NCBI RefSeq assembly: GCF_019331795.1
Contig: NZ_JAHPZL010000003.1
Location: 114,030 to 161,787, forward strand
Direction of reading: 5' to 3'
DNA: 47,758 nt
From: Austwickia sp. TVS 96-490-7B
Lineage (GTDB): Bacteria > Actinomycetota > Actinomycetes > Actinomycetales > Dermatophilaceae
Shown here piece after piece: positions 18,162 through 27,297 of the stretch (position 1 is its first letter; every line of letters starts with the position of its first letter). The notes under the pieces are model-generated. The model had not been told where the DNA came from and ran no database searches. It saw only the letters and a list, made by a program, of their open reading frames with translations. The translations under genes and the position numbers were made by a program.

Positions 18162-19415
18162 TCAGGCACCCAGGAGGTGATGGACTCGAGCCCGGGCCCA
18201 GTCCTCCGCCGCCAACACCTGGGCAACGTCGAGGCTGGACGTGTCGCTCCCGGTCGAGGTGACCGATGTCGACAAGGTGGGATTGGCCGGCGCCTGCGCC
18301 CAGTCGTCAACGACCCGGGCCACAGTTTCGACGATAGCGGTGAAGCGCAACCGCCCGTCATGGAAGGCCTCGACGCACTCTTCGTTGGCGGCGTTGTAGA
18401 CGGCAGGGAAAGTCCCGCCCTCCTGACCGCAGTGCCGAGCCAACGCCACCGCGGGAAAAGCCACATCGTCCAAGGGGTCGAACTGCCAGGTCTGCGCCTG
18501 AGTCCAGTCGCAGCCTGGGGCAGCGCCAGGGACCCGCTCCGGCCAGGCGAGGCCGAGAGCGATCGGGATCAGCATCGACGGCGGGCTGACTTGAGCCACC
18601 GTGGACCCGTCGGTGAATTCCACCATCGAATGCACCACCGACTGCGGGTGGACGACGACGTCAATCCGTTCAAACGGGATGTCGAAGAGCAAATGCGCCT
18701 CAATGACCTCTAGGCCTTTGTTGACCAGGGTCGCCGAGTTCGTGGTGACCACCTTTCCCATATCCCAGGTGGGGTGAGCCAGCGCCTGGGCGGGGGTGAC
18801 CTGGTGCAGGTCGTCCCGAGAACAGCCCCGGAAAGGGCCGCCGCTGGCTGTGAGGACCAGACGGCGGACCTCGTGGTCGCTCCCGGCCCGCAGGCACTGG
18901 GCAATCGCGGAGTGTTCGGAGTCAACCGGGACGATCTGGCCAGGACGTGCTGCTGCTTTGACCAAAGGACCCCCAACGATGAGGGATTCTTTGTTAGCCA
19001 AGGCCAAACTGGACCCTGCTCGCAGGGCGGCCAAGGTGGGAGCGAGCCCGATGGAGCCGGTGATGCCATTGAGGACAACGTCGCAGCTCAATCCGGCGAT
19101 GACGGTGGCTGCCGTGGGTCCGGTGTGGAGTTCGGGGGTGTAGTCGTCTCGTCCAGCCTCCGCGGCGGCGTGAGCGATGGCTGCTGCGAGGTCGTCGATG
19201 TCGGCGCGAGCAGCCCCCACGGCGGAGACATCGAAAGCCACCGCCTGTTGGGCGAGAGTCGTCAGGTCACGGCCGCCCGCGCAGAGCCCGGTCACCCGGA
19301 ACCGCTGGGGGTTGCGGGTGATGACGTCCAGGGCTTGGGTGCCAATGGAGCCGGTAGAACCGAGAATCACCACATCCCGTCGAGCGGTGGATCGGTGTTG
19401 TTCGCTGGGAGTCAC
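18162..19415 (-). CDS. dxr: 1-deoxy-D-xylulose 5-phosphate reductoisomerase
   Basis: 417 residues from GTG 19415 (in-frame starts farther upstream, to 19493, extend a non-conserved tail). NADPH-binding [16 protein letters not shown] lies 17 residues in. The metal and substrate region includes [45 protein letters not shown] (given here only as a landmark area), and [17 protein letters not shown]. It catalyses the second step of the MEP pathway. It is the first gene of the dxr-rip-ispG-GNAT run, 42 bp ahead of rip. Confidence 0.96.
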   Translation of the reverse strand: MTPSEQHRSTARRDVVILGSTGSIGTQALDVITRNPQRFRVTGLCAGGRDLTTLAQQAVAFDVSAVGAARADIDDLAAAIAHAAAEAGRDDYTPELHTGPTAATVIAGLSCDVVLNGITGSIGLAPTLAALRAGSSLALANKESLIVGGPLVKAAARPGQIVPVDSEHSAIAQCLRAGSDHEVRRLVLTASGGPFRGCSRDDLHQVTPAQALAHPTWDMGKVVTTNSATLVNKGLEVIEAHLLFDIPFERIDVVVHPQSVVHSMVEFTDGSTVAQVSPPSMLIPIALGLAWPERVPGAAPGCDWTQAQTWQFDPLDDVAFPAVALARHCGQEGGTFPAVYNAANEECVEAFHDGRLRFTAIVETVARVVDDWAQAPANPTLSTSVTSTGSDTSSLDVAQVLAAEDWARARVHHLLGA

Positions 19416-19595
19416 CGTCAGATTGTCCCGCACCCTGTGGACGTCTCGGACGGGCGGTACGCCGACGACGGACTCAGCAGGTCGGCCACCCACCTGCCCA
19501 GCCCGTCAATCTGTCGACGGCGCAGTATCGCTGAGGCGGCAGATCTCCCTACCTGCATCGCAAACATCTACCCCCGTCGTCGCGTCAGCGAGGCT

Positions 19596-21071
19596 TCACA
19601 GGGCCATACCGACGTACGTCGTCTCGAGATACTCAGCGATCCCTTCAGGCCCGCCTTCTCGGCCCAACCCGGACTGTTTGACCCCACCGAAGGGCGCCGC
19701 GGGGTTGGACACCACTCCGGCGTTGATCCCGACCATCCCATACTCCAGCGCTTCGGCGACCCGCAACGCTCGGGACAGATCCTGAGTGAAGACATAGCTC
19801 ATCAAGCCATACTCCGTGTCGTTGGCGCGGCTGATCGCTTCATCCTCGGTGTCGAAGGCGACGATCGGTGCCACCGGTCCGAAGGTCTCCTCCCGCAAGA
19901 TACGGGCGTTCTCGGGGACGTCAACGAGAACCGTCGGCGGATAGAAGTGCCCCGGACCGTCCCCGGGAGTCCCGCCGCACAAGATCCGTGCTCCCCCGTC
20001 TCGGGCGTCATCAACGAGTTCTTGGACTGTGGACACTGCGGTCGCGTCGATGAGCGGGCCGACGTCAGTGCCCTCCTCAGCTCCCGGACCCACAGTGAGG
20101 GCGGACATCTTCTCGGTCAGCCGTTGGGCGAACTCCTCAACAACCGATGTGTGCACGAAGATCCGGTTCGCTGCGGTGCAGGCCTCCCCCATGTTGCGCA
20201 TCTTGGCCAGGAGGCTCTGTTCGACAGCGCGGTCAAGGTCAGCGTCCGGGAAGACCAGCAACGGCGCGTTGCCACCCAACTCCATCGAGACCCGCAGCAC
20301 GCTGTCCGCGCTCTGTCGGATCAGGGTGCGTCCCACGTCAGTAGACCCGGTGAAGGTGAGCTTGCGTAGCCGACCATCCTCAAGCAGACCAGTGACCACC
20401 TGACGAGTCGTGGAGGTGGGAATGACGTTGAGGACCCCAGCTGGCAAGCCAACCTCGTCGAACACCTGCGCCAGCGCCAACATCGTCAACGGGGTGGCGG
20501 ACGCAGGTTTGATCACGCAGGTGCATCCAGCGGCCAACGCCGGACCAATTTTGCGGGTGCCCATCGCCAGCGGGAAGTTCCACGGCGTGATCATCAAGGT
20601 CGGACCGACCGGTCGACGCAGGGTGAGCAGCCGAGACCCTCCAGCTGGTGCTGGCGAATAGTCCCCCCGGATCCGGACGGCTTCTTCAGCAAACCAGCGA
20701 AGGAATTCCGCACCGTAGGCGACCTCACCTCGGGATTCCGCCAAGGGTTTTCCCATCTCCGCGGTCATCAGCGCAGCAAAATCTTCGGTGCGTTCCACCA
20801 CACGCTCGTAGGCCGCACGCAACAGGTCGCTCCGTTCCCGAGATGAGGTCGCGGCCCACGCAGCTTGGGCGGCGCAAGCGGCATCGAGGGCGGCGCGGGC
20901 ATCGGACTCGGTGGCGTCGGCCACCCGAGCGATCACGGCACCGGTGGCGGGGTCATACACCGGCAAGGTGCCGCCCTGGGTGGCCTCCCGGAAAGCTCCG
21001 TCGACGTACAGTCCGGTGGGGGTGATGGCGAGCAGATCGGTCAGGGTGGCGGCTGTGGTCATGCCCCCCAT
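19596..21071 (-). CDS. gabD: NAD(P)-dependent succinate-semialdehyde dehydrogenase-type aldehyde dehydrogenase
   Basis: 491 residues from ATG 21071, chosen for GGGGG 5 nt upstream; ATG 21062 is the other choice, and the longer frame to 21230 lacks support. It has the ALDH elements ITPWNFP (161-167), the cofactor loop TFTGSTDVGR (239-248), catalytic Glu264 in MELGGN and nucleophile Cys298 in GEACTAANR. The overall pattern (ALAAGCTCVIKPA, PFGGVKQSGLGREGG near the end) fits the GabD subfamily. It would oxidise succinate semialdehyde to succinate. The polyamine-type importer beginning 320 bp away suggests a possible link to putrescine/GABA breakdown, but no GABA aminotransferase is seen. Confidence 0.88.
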   Translation of the reverse strand: MGGMTTAATLTDLLAITPTGLYVDGAFREATQGGTLPVYDPATGAVIARVADATESDARAALDAACAAQAAWAATSSRERSDLLRAAYERVVERTEDFAALMTAEMGKPLAESRGEVAYGAEFLRWFAEEAVRIRGDYSPAPAGGSRLLTLRRPVGPTLMITPWNFPLAMGTRKIGPALAAGCTCVIKPASATPLTMLALAQVFDEVGLPAGVLNVIPTSTTRQVVTGLLEDGRLRKLTFTGSTDVGRTLIRQSADSVLRVSMELGGNAPLLVFPDADLDRAVEQSLLAKMRNMGEACTAANRIFVHTSVVEEFAQRLTEKMSALTVGPGAEEGTDVGPLIDATAVSTVQELVDDARDGGARILCGGTPGDGPGHFYPPTVLVDVPENARILREETFGPVAPIVAFDTEDEAISRANDTEYGLMSYVFTQDLSRALRVAEALEYGMVGINAGVVSNPAAPFGGVKQSGLGREGGPEGIAEYLETTYVGMAL

Positions 21072-21207
21072 CTTGGCCCCCTGCTCAATCCCCGGGACAG
21101 GCGCCCCTGGGAGTACGCTGAGCGAACGCCCGTCCGGCGTCGGTCGGCGATACAGCCGCGCCACCGGCTTGCGGGCGTCCCGTACCGTCGACTGACAGGG
21201 ATGGCTC

Positions 21208-21381
21208 ATGAGCAAGGACGGCCTCAGCATCGGCTACCGCATCGGCTGGCGGTTACGCCGGATCGCGATGACCCTGTTTGGGCCAGCCCAGTTAGGTGAC
21301 GACGACCCCACAGCCAAGCTGTACGCCGAACGCGAGGCAAAGATTGCCGCCGCCCAGGCCAAACGGGTCGAGAAGCACTGA
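21208..21381 (+). CDS. Small hypothetical protein, 57 residues
   Basis: ATG 21208 with AGGGA at 21197-21201, ending TGA 21379-21381. The protein starts MSKDGLSIGYRIGWRLRRIA, continues with TLFGPAQLGDDDP and ends in a helical, charged Ala/Lys/Glu tail (KLYAEREAKIAAAQAKRVEKH region). The composition and the clean ribosome site look like a real actinobacterial small protein: an amphipathic basic N-terminal helix plus a coiled-coil-like end. It is transcribed divergently from gabD and converges on potC. I do not know its function. Confidence 0.6.
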   Translation: MSKDGLSIGYRIGWRLRRIAMTLFGPAQLGDDDPTAKLYAEREAKIAAAQAKRVEKH

Positions 21382-21394
21382 CCTGACTAGACAG

Positions 21395-22267
21395 TCACCG
21401 GTCGGCGCGGATCGACGGCAATGGTCGTCGAGCCCGCCACCGACCAGCAGCTCTGAAGAGACCTGCCAGCAACAACGCTGCTAAAGCGAGACTGACTCCA
21501 ATCACGTTCGCTTCAGCGGGGATCCCCCGCAAGGCCGTGACATAGACGTATCGGGGAAAGGTCATCGCGTCGCCACCGACGAAGGTGGCCAAAACCACAT
21601 CGTCCATGCTGATCGCAAACGCCAGCAGCGCTGCCCCGGCGATCCCAGGGATCGCCAACGGCAATGTCACATGGCGCATGGTCGCCCACGGTCCGGCATA
21701 TAAATCCGCAGCAGCTTCTACCAGCCGCGGGTCGAGGGCTTCTAGCCGCGCTCGCACCGCCACCACCACGAATGACAACGCCAACATGACGTGCGCCGTG
21801 ATGATCGACACGTCACCGAGGCGAATCCCGAAAGTCGACAATCCCTGCACAAACACCGTGAGTAGTCCCGCTCCCAGCACCACATCTGGTGTCGCCATCG
21901 GCAAGAGCAGCAGCACATCCCACAGGCCACGCCACCGCACTCGGGAACGGACCAGGGCGAGCGCCATCATGGTGCCCAGGACGGTGGCCATGATGGTGGA
22001 GATCAGGCCGATCCGCAGGCTGGTCCCGAGGGCGTCGCAGATCCCTGCCGGACCGCAGGGGTTCGCCCAGTGCGCCAATGTCGGTGACCCTTGTGGATTC
22101 CACACCAGGTTGCTGCGGTTGTAGGCGTTGAGCGAAAACACCGCGGTGTAGACCACCGGCACCGCCAGCATCACCAACACCGCACCGGCCAGGATCTGCA
22201 CGAGGTGGTCTGCGAGGTGGCGGCGGATCTGACGGGCACGTCGCCAGCGAGGAGGGGTGGGGATCAT
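21395..22267 (-). CDS. potC: Polyamine-type ABC transporter permease (PotC-like)
   Basis: 290 residues, about six membrane helices. The type I binding-protein-dependent permease signature appears in EALDPRLVEAAADLYAGPWA, the EAA loop that docks on the ATPase. It resembles PotC: an N-terminal helix, a long periplasmic loop and a final helix with an Arg-rich tail. The start overlaps the potB stop by 4 bp (ATGA at 22264-22267). It works with PotB as the membrane channel of the importer encoded by 21395-25678. Confidence 0.9.
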   Translation of the reverse strand: MIPTPPRWRRARQIRRHLADHLVQILAGAVLVMLAVPVVYTAVFSLNAYNRSNLVWNPQGSPTLAHWANPCGPAGICDALGTSLRIGLISTIMATVLGTMMALALVRSRVRWRGLWDVLLLLPMATPDVVLGAGLLTVFVQGLSTFGIRLGDVSIITAHVMLALSFVVVAVRARLEALDPRLVEAAADLYAGPWATMRHVTLPLAIPGIAGAALLAFAISMDDVVLATFVGGDAMTFPRYVYVTALRGIPAEANVIGVSLALAALLLAGLFRAAGRWRARRPLPSIRADR

Positions 22268-23118
22268 GTCAGCTCCCGGGTGCCGTAGCGTCGCAGGTAG
22301 ACCGTCACCAGGGCGAGGACGAGCAACAGCAAGACCATGGAGGTCGCAGCGGCAATCGGATAGCCACCGACGACACGCAGCATCTGTGATTCCACGGCAT
22401 TGCCTGCCATCCGGGTGCCCTCCGACCCGAGGAGCTCTGCGTTGACGTAGTCACCGAGTGCAGGGATGAAGGTCAACAAGATTCCGGCGCTGACGCCGGG
22501 GAAAGCCATCGGCAAGGTCACTCGAGTCAAGGTGGCGACCGATCCGCCGTAGAGATCCCGAGATGCTTCGACGACCCGGGGGTCGAGACGCTCGAACGCG
22601 GCATAGAGCGGGACAATCATGAACGGCAGATAGTTGTAGGCCAGCCCAGCGATGACAGCGACAGCCGTTTCGGTCAGGTGTCCACCGGGCAGCAATCCGA
22701 GAGCAGACAGCGCTCTGGCGACCGGCGCGTCATCGGCGAGGATCTGCCGCCAGGCCAGGGTGCGCAGCAGGAAAGCCACCGCAAACGGAGCGAAGGTGGC
22801 CACCATCAACAGTCCCCGATATTGACCGGCGCGAAACGCCAGCACATAGGCGACTGGCAGGGCCGCCACGAAGGCGAGCACCGTAGCCGCTGCGGCGTAC
22901 ACCACTGATCGTCCCAGGTGCGCTGAGAACTGGAACCATGCTGCGCCGTAGTTACTGATGTTGATGTCACGGTAGTAATAGCCAGGAAACCCTGGGTACG
23001 GCGATTGCAAGCTCACCGAGGCCAGCTGGATCAGCGGAAACACGAAAAACACCGCCAACCACAGCAGTCCGGGCAGCAGCACGAGATAACCGACCCGCGA
23101 CGTGAGGTCACGGCTCAC
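22264..23118 (-). CDS. potB: Polyamine-type ABC transporter permease (PotB-like)
   Basis: 284 residues with six predicted helices. The EAA loop reads ERLDPRVVEASRDLYGGSVA. The periplasmic loop after helix 1 contains FPGYYYRDINISNYGAAWF, similar in style to PotB/PotH. Its start overlaps the ATPase stop by 4 bp and its stop overlaps potC, so all three are translationally coupled. Confidence 0.9.
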   Translation of the reverse strand: MSRDLTSRVGYLVLLPGLLWLAVFFVFPLIQLASVSLQSPYPGFPGYYYRDINISNYGAAWFQFSAHLGRSVVYAAAATVLAFVAALPVAYVLAFRAGQYRGLLMVATFAPFAVAFLLRTLAWRQILADDAPVARALSALGLLPGGHLTETAVAVIAGLAYNYLPFMIVPLYAAFERLDPRVVEASRDLYGGSVATLTRVTLPMAFPGVSAGILLTFIPALGDYVNAELLGSEGTRMAGNAVESQMLRVVGGYPIAAATSMVLLLLVLALVTVYLRRYGTRELT

Positions 23119-24395
23119 GAGGACGCCGCCACGGAGTCCTGCGCGGCCATCCCGGAGTCCAGCCCCTCGGCTGCACTGGCCTCGGTGAGGGCCGCGTCAC
23201 CGGTGCCCAGCCCGTCGAATGGTTCTGCAGGACGGGCCACTGCGAAAGTGTGCGCAGCGTCAAAGACGAGATGCACCACGTCACCGGGCGCGAAGGCCCG
23301 AGTGCGGCCATCGTTCCCGGCGAGGACCTGACACTGCCCCAGACCCTCGACAGTGAGCCGATAGGAGATTCCTGGGCCGGTGTACGTCGCCTCAGCCACC
23401 AGGGCTGGTCCGATCAGGTCGATCCCGTACGGCGAATCGCCGTGCCCGGGAACAGCTCCATCGAGGTCGGCGCTCTCTGATGGGTCGGGCAACGGACCGG
23501 GACGCACCAGCACCCGTTCGGGGCGGATCCCGATACAGGCGGGCAGACCAGCCCGGGCTTCCGGAGAGACTCGGGACAGTGGGACCCTGGCTTGGCCAGA
23601 GGCACCTAGGCTAAACCTGGCCACAGCGCCATTCCCGCTGCCTGTCACTCCGACCAGGTGCGCTGGAGCGAGCAGCGCGCGGCCAAGGAAGGTCGCGACA
23701 AATGCGGTCTGTGGCGATTCGTACACCTCCTGGGGTGTGCCGTATTGCTCCATTCGTCCCCCGCGCATCACGGCGACGTGGTCGGCCAGACTCAGGGCTT
23801 CTTCCTGGTCGTGGGTGACATGCAGGAACGTCGTACCGGTACGGTGCTGCAGATTTTTCAGCACGTCCTGCATGGCTCGGCGCAGCCGCAGATCCAAGGC
23901 ACCCAATGGCTCGTCGAGGAGGAGCACTGCTGGGTCGTTGACCAGGGCGCGAGCCAGGGCGACCCGTTGCTGCTCACCCCCGGAGAGCTCCGCAGGCCGA
24001 CGCCGCGACAGGCTGGCCATCTCTACCAGTTCCAGGGCGGACATCGCTGTGGCGCGGGCGTTTTTGACGCGACGCCGACGCGGACCAAACATCACATTCG
24101 CCAGCACATCCAGGTGCGGGAAGAGCGCATAGCTCTGAAAGACCGTGTTGACCGGACGCTCGTGGGGCCGCAATTCGGTCAGGTCATGGCCGCCCAGCAG
24201 CACCCGTCCCCCACTGGGGTGTTCAAATCCGGCGACCATCCGCAACGTGCTGGTTTTGCCGCAGCCTGACGGGCCGAGTAGGGCGACATACTTCCCCGCG
24301 GGGACATGGAGGTCGAGGGCGTCGACGGCGAGTGTCCCGCCGTACTTTTTGCTGACCTGTTCCAGTCGCAGGTCGGAGTCGATCGGACGCTCCAT
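23115..24395 (-). CDS. potA: Polyamine-type ABC transporter ATP-binding protein (PotA-like)
   Basis: 426 residues from ATG 24395, which shares one base with the potD stop (TGATG). The longer frame to 24419 would overlap potD. Walker A GPSGCGKT at 41-48, signature LSGGEQQRVALARAL, Walker B VLLLDEPLGALD and H-loop HVTHDQEEAL. A C-terminal TOBE-like domain (about 240-400) is typical of PotA. The tail carries roughly 90 additional variable residues rich in Asp/Ser/Ala, longer than in many homologues. It drives uptake through PotBC. Confidence 0.93.
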   Translation of the reverse strand: MERPIDSDLRLEQVSKKYGGTLAVDALDLHVPAGKYVALLGPSGCGKTSTLRMVAGFEHPSGGRVLLGGHDLTELRPHERPVNTVFQSYALFPHLDVLANVMFGPRRRRVKNARATAMSALELVEMASLSRRRPAELSGGEQQRVALARALVNDPAVLLLDEPLGALDLRLRRAMQDVLKNLQHRTGTTFLHVTHDQEEALSLADHVAVMRGGRMEQYGTPQEVYESPQTAFVATFLGRALLAPAHLVGVTGSGNGAVARFSLGASGQARVPLSRVSPEARAGLPACIGIRPERVLVRPGPLPDPSESADLDGAVPGHGDSPYGIDLIGPALVAEATYTGPGISYRLTVEGLGQCQVLAGNDGRTRAFAPGDVVHLVFDAAHTFAVARPAEPFDGLGTGDAALTEASAAEGLDSGMAAQDSVAASS

Positions 24396-25678
24396 CAGTT
24401 GCCCACCACCTTGGCCCATAGAGCGCTGAACTCGGCATCTTCCGCCGCGCTCAACGCACGGAATTCACGTGCGTTCTTTGCCAAGAACTCCGCATCTGGG
24501 AAAACCAGCGGATTCTTGGCCAGCTCCGGATCGGTCCGCTCAGCCACGGCCTGAGCTCCTTGCACCGGGCAGACATAGCCGACGGCAGCGGCGACCTTCG
24601 CTGCGACCTCGGGGGTGTAGTAATGGTCGAGCAGTTTCGCTGCGGCCCGTCGGTGCGGGGAGGTGATCGGAATCACCGCGTTATCGCTCCACAGGATGCC
24701 TCCCGACTCAGGCATGACGAACTCCCATTCGTCACTGCCGGTCTCGGTGCGCAGGGTCGAGATGTCCCCGCTCCAGACCATGCCGGCAAGGGCGTTGCCT
24801 GACTTGAGATCGTCCAGGTAGGAGTTGCCGCGGATTCGACGTACCTGACCGTCAGCAATCTGGCGCCGGACCACATCGGCGGCACGCTCAAGTTGTTCGC
24901 GAGTGAAGTCTCGCTGTGGGTTGACTCCTTGGGCGAGCATGATGAGCCCGAGGGTGTCGCGCATTTCGGAGAGGAGCACGACTTTGCCCGCGAGGTCCTT
25001 GGACCACAGGTCGTCGACAGTGCGGAGTTCCCGACCGACTTTGCCTTTGTGGTAGCCGATCCCGGCAAACCCGGACTGCCAGACAAGGCTGCGGCGGCGT
25101 CCCGGGTCGAAGCTGACGTCTTTTAACGGTTCGAGCAGGTTGGCGGCGTGCGGGATCCGGATCAGATCGAGCGGGGCGAGCAGGTCGTCGCGGATGAGTC
25201 GATTGACCATCCAGTCGGAGAAGACAGCGAGGTCACGGTTGATGTCCTGCCCGGCTCGCAATCGGGGCACGATCGCATTGGCATAGGTGTCGTTGTCGTC
25301 GATTTCTTCGACGAGTTCGACGGTGATGCCGGTGGCTTTGGTGAAGGCCGCCAAGGTCGCCGAACGGCCGTCAGCATCGTGGTCGATGTACTGCGTCCAG
25401 CTGGCGAAGCGCACGATCTTGTCGGTAGCTGAAATATCGGTCGGCAGGGCACGACCAGTGGCGCCTGCCCCCGGAGGCGCCGGTGGAGCACATCCGGCAA
25501 GAGCTGCCAGCGAGGCTGCCCCACCCAGCACTGAAGCACCCGATAGGAATCGGCGCCGGCTCAATCCGGTGCGGGAAAGGGCGATGAGGGCCCGCACGAC
25601 ACTGGAGTCGGCGGGCCCGTCGGCAGCCCAGACGGGATCTGTCCCGTCGGGAGGCTGAAGCTCGGGAGATGCAGGCAC
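24395..25678 (-). CDS. potD: Polyamine-type ABC transporter substrate-binding lipoprotein (PotD-like), Tat signal
   Basis: 427 residues. The first 40 residues are a hydrophilic leader; then SRRRFLSGASVLGG (40-53) is a twin-arginine motif, and LAALAGC places the lipidated Cys at 63. The mature part resembles PotD/PotF proteins: VRFASWTQYID near the start, VELVEEIDDNDTYANAIVPRL, and a late TSPHRRAAAKLLDHYYTPEVA segment. It would bind the ligand (putrescine or spermidine, or another organic cation) outside the membrane. First gene of the potDABC operon. Substrate specificity is inferred only from overall resemblance. Confidence 0.9.
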   Translation of the reverse strand: MPASPELQPPDGTDPVWAADGPADSSVVRALIALSRTGLSRRRFLSGASVLGGAASLAALAGCAPPAPPGAGATGRALPTDISATDKIVRFASWTQYIDHDADGRSATLAAFTKATGITVELVEEIDDNDTYANAIVPRLRAGQDINRDLAVFSDWMVNRLIRDDLLAPLDLIRIPHAANLLEPLKDVSFDPGRRRSLVWQSGFAGIGYHKGKVGRELRTVDDLWSKDLAGKVVLLSEMRDTLGLIMLAQGVNPQRDFTREQLERAADVVRRQIADGQVRRIRGNSYLDDLKSGNALAGMVWSGDISTLRTETGSDEWEFVMPESGGILWSDNAVIPITSPHRRAAAKLLDHYYTPEVAAKVAAAVGYVCPVQGAQAVAERTDPELAKNPLVFPDAEFLAKNAREFRALSAAEDAEFSALWAKVVGN

Positions 25679-25862
25679 GAGGAGAATTGTGCCCTGTCAT
25701 GGGGCCTGTTGTCGTATGCGGCCGGTCACCGATGGCTCCGGTGGCGGCCGGAGGTCCCCAGCACACCGTACGTTGCCTCATGAAAGGTTGGTACGGCGGG
25801 CTCAGTGACCAGTGGCTGAACCTCGGGGAAACCCTAGGGTGTTGAGGTGACCACCGGTGTGG

Positions 25863-26600
25863 TCAGCGGCCTAACGCCCAGGTCAGGATCAGATCTGTCA
25901 TGGCAAAACTGGGCAGCATCCAGGCAGCCATGATGCTGACCAGGCGAGCTGAGACGCGCTCTGTGGGACGCGGTGCCCGTCCAGGGCGGACGATGACATC
26001 GTCAGCTCGAGCGAAGTCCCGGGTCCATCGCACTGCACACAGGATCATCAACGACCAACCCAGCGCCGCCAAAGGGATCGGTGGCGCTGCTGCCAGCAGC
26101 GGCCCACCCCACAGCAGCAGCCCAACCTGTACGGCAGTGAAGAGGACAATGATGGCTACTGCCGTGCGGAGGTGAGTGAGGATCCACTCCATGGAGAACA
26201 CCGCAGCGCACAGCAGCGCCACCAGGGCCAGGGCGATCAGAATCTGAGCCACCCGCACATGGACAGCCCCGTGGACCAGCAGCGCCTTGTCTGACCACAG
26301 AGCCAGCTGAAATCCCATGACTGCGCCGATAGCGACAAGCACATCTCGACGTCTCATCTGACGTCGCGGGCCTGGGTGATCCTCGACGCACAACTGGGCG
26401 GCATACTCCCGGGGGTCGCCAAAGGCCTGCGCGGCATTCTGCCCGGAGTCAGCGCAATGCGATTCGACCTGCTCAAGATGGTCGCCGATCCGGCTCCCGG
26501 GGACCTCTTTCATGCGTAGCGCCAGGAGGAGGGCTTCCATCCATTCCGGGTCGACATGGGGGTAGTTCTCCCGCAGGGATGCGGTGCTACCGATCATCAT
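25863..26600 (-). CDS. HAAS-like membrane protein paired with PadR regulator
   Basis: 245 residues. The N-terminal 75 residues are soluble and helical, with the feel of a HAAS/DUF1700-type signalling domain (short helical repeat, HLEQVESHCADSG, AFGDPREYAAQL). They are followed by five or six hydrophobic segments from residue 88 on. ATG at 26600 overlaps the PadR stop (ATGA), the usual layout of PadR-HAAS pairs. In such pairs the membrane protein is thought to act downstream of or together with the regulator. Precise function unknown. Confidence 0.75.
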   Translation of the reverse strand: MMIGSTASLRENYPHVDPEWMEALLLALRMKEVPGSRIGDHLEQVESHCADSGQNAAQAFGDPREYAAQLCVEDHPGPRRQMRRRDVLVAIGAVMGFQLALWSDKALLVHGAVHVRVAQILIALALVALLCAAVFSMEWILTHLRTAVAIIVLFTAVQVGLLLWGGPLLAAAPPIPLAALGWSLMILCAVRWTRDFARADDVIVRPGRAPRPTERVSARLVSIMAAWMLPSFAMTDLILTWALGR

Positions 26601-26953
26601 CGCTGTCCTTCCCCGATGAGACGCCTGGTGACGTCGGTGAATTCATGCCATTGGCCACGCCGGTGGGTGAGTATCGCGTAGCCGGCCTCGTTGAGGAGGT
26701 AATACTTGCGTCCCGGGCCCGATTCCCCTGTCCGCCATTGGGCGTCGACCAGGCCGGCTTTTTCCAAGCGGTTGAGCAGGGGGTAGAGGGTGCCGCCCTT
26801 GATCTGACCGAGACCGGCAGCTTCCAAGCTCCCCGCGATCGCATAGCCATAGGTAGGTCCGGAGGCCAACGCTGCCAACACACAGACTTCCAGGACGCCT
26901 CGAAGCCATTCGGCGGGCCAGGGGTCAATCTGGGAAGTCCTGGGTGCGCCCAT
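26597..26953 (-). CDS. PadR family transcriptional regulator
   Basis: 118 residues, the winged-helix part of PadR without a long C-terminal domain (PadR-s2 size). Motifs: LEVCVLAALASGPTYGYAI, then GTLYPLLNRLEKAGLV (the recognition-helix/wing region) and GRKYYLLNEAGYAIL. It is a probable repressor of its own operon with the membrane gene it overlaps, since a perfect palindrome lies at 26975-26989, 22 bp upstream of the ATG. Inducer unknown. Confidence 0.93.
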   Translation of the reverse strand: MGAPRTSQIDPWPAEWLRGVLEVCVLAALASGPTYGYAIAGSLEAAGLGQIKGGTLYPLLNRLEKAGLVDAQWRTGESGPGRKYYLLNEAGYAILTHRRGQWHEFTDVTRRLIGEGQR

Positions 26954-26974
26954 AGCTCAGATCGTACGGCGAGC

Positions 26975-26989
26975 TAGACAGTCTGTCTA
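26975..26989. promoter_or_regulatory. 15-bp palindromic operator candidate upstream of padR
   Basis: TAGACAG-T-CTGTCTA is a perfect 7-1-7 inverted repeat 22 bp before the padR start. Its position over the expected promoter and the GACA/TGTC core fit autorepression by PadR. Binding is inferred. Confidence 0.65.
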
Positions 26990-27111
26990 TCTACTGGGGT
27001 GAGAGTCCCACCCTGACAAGCTTTCTCACAGACGTCCTTCGCTCAAGGCCCCCACCCCAGCATCCCCTCGCCGCGAGCGCATCGCCACAGCTCAGCCCGC
27101 GACACACAGAT

Positions 27112-27148
27112 GCGCCGGCGCGGGACCCCTACAATCCCGCGCCGGCGC
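27112..27148. terminator. 14-bp perfect GC hairpin, loop CCCCTACAA
   Basis: GCGCCGGCGCGGGA (27112-27125) pairs perfectly with 27135-27148 across a 9-nt loop. No U-run follows on either strand. On the minus strand it lies about 390 nt beyond the rlmN stop, so it is a possible late terminator of rlmN, but it may instead be part of a structured RNA because its loop recurs 70 bp away. Confidence 0.6.
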
Positions 27149-27181
27149 TCCCCTGTGTACGCCGAACCCTTCGTGCTCGGC

Positions 27182-27225
27182 GTCTCACGGCGCCGCATCG
27201 TCGACCCCCTACAGTCGACGGAGAC
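27182..27225. repeat. Interrupted hairpin with loop CCCCTACA
   Basis: CGTCGAC (27199-27205) pairs with GTCGACG (27214-27220) across CCCCTACA. Outside it, GTCTC (27182-27186) pairs with GAGAC (27221-27225), leaving a one-sided insert that contains the self-complementary CGGCGCCG. The loop equals that of the hairpin at 27112-27148. Confidence 0.55.
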
Positions 27226-27297
27226 ACCGTGGTCCATCGCCGCTCCGTTGCGGCAGTCATCACAGGGGCATCAGCTCGCCAGCACCCGATCCGATCC

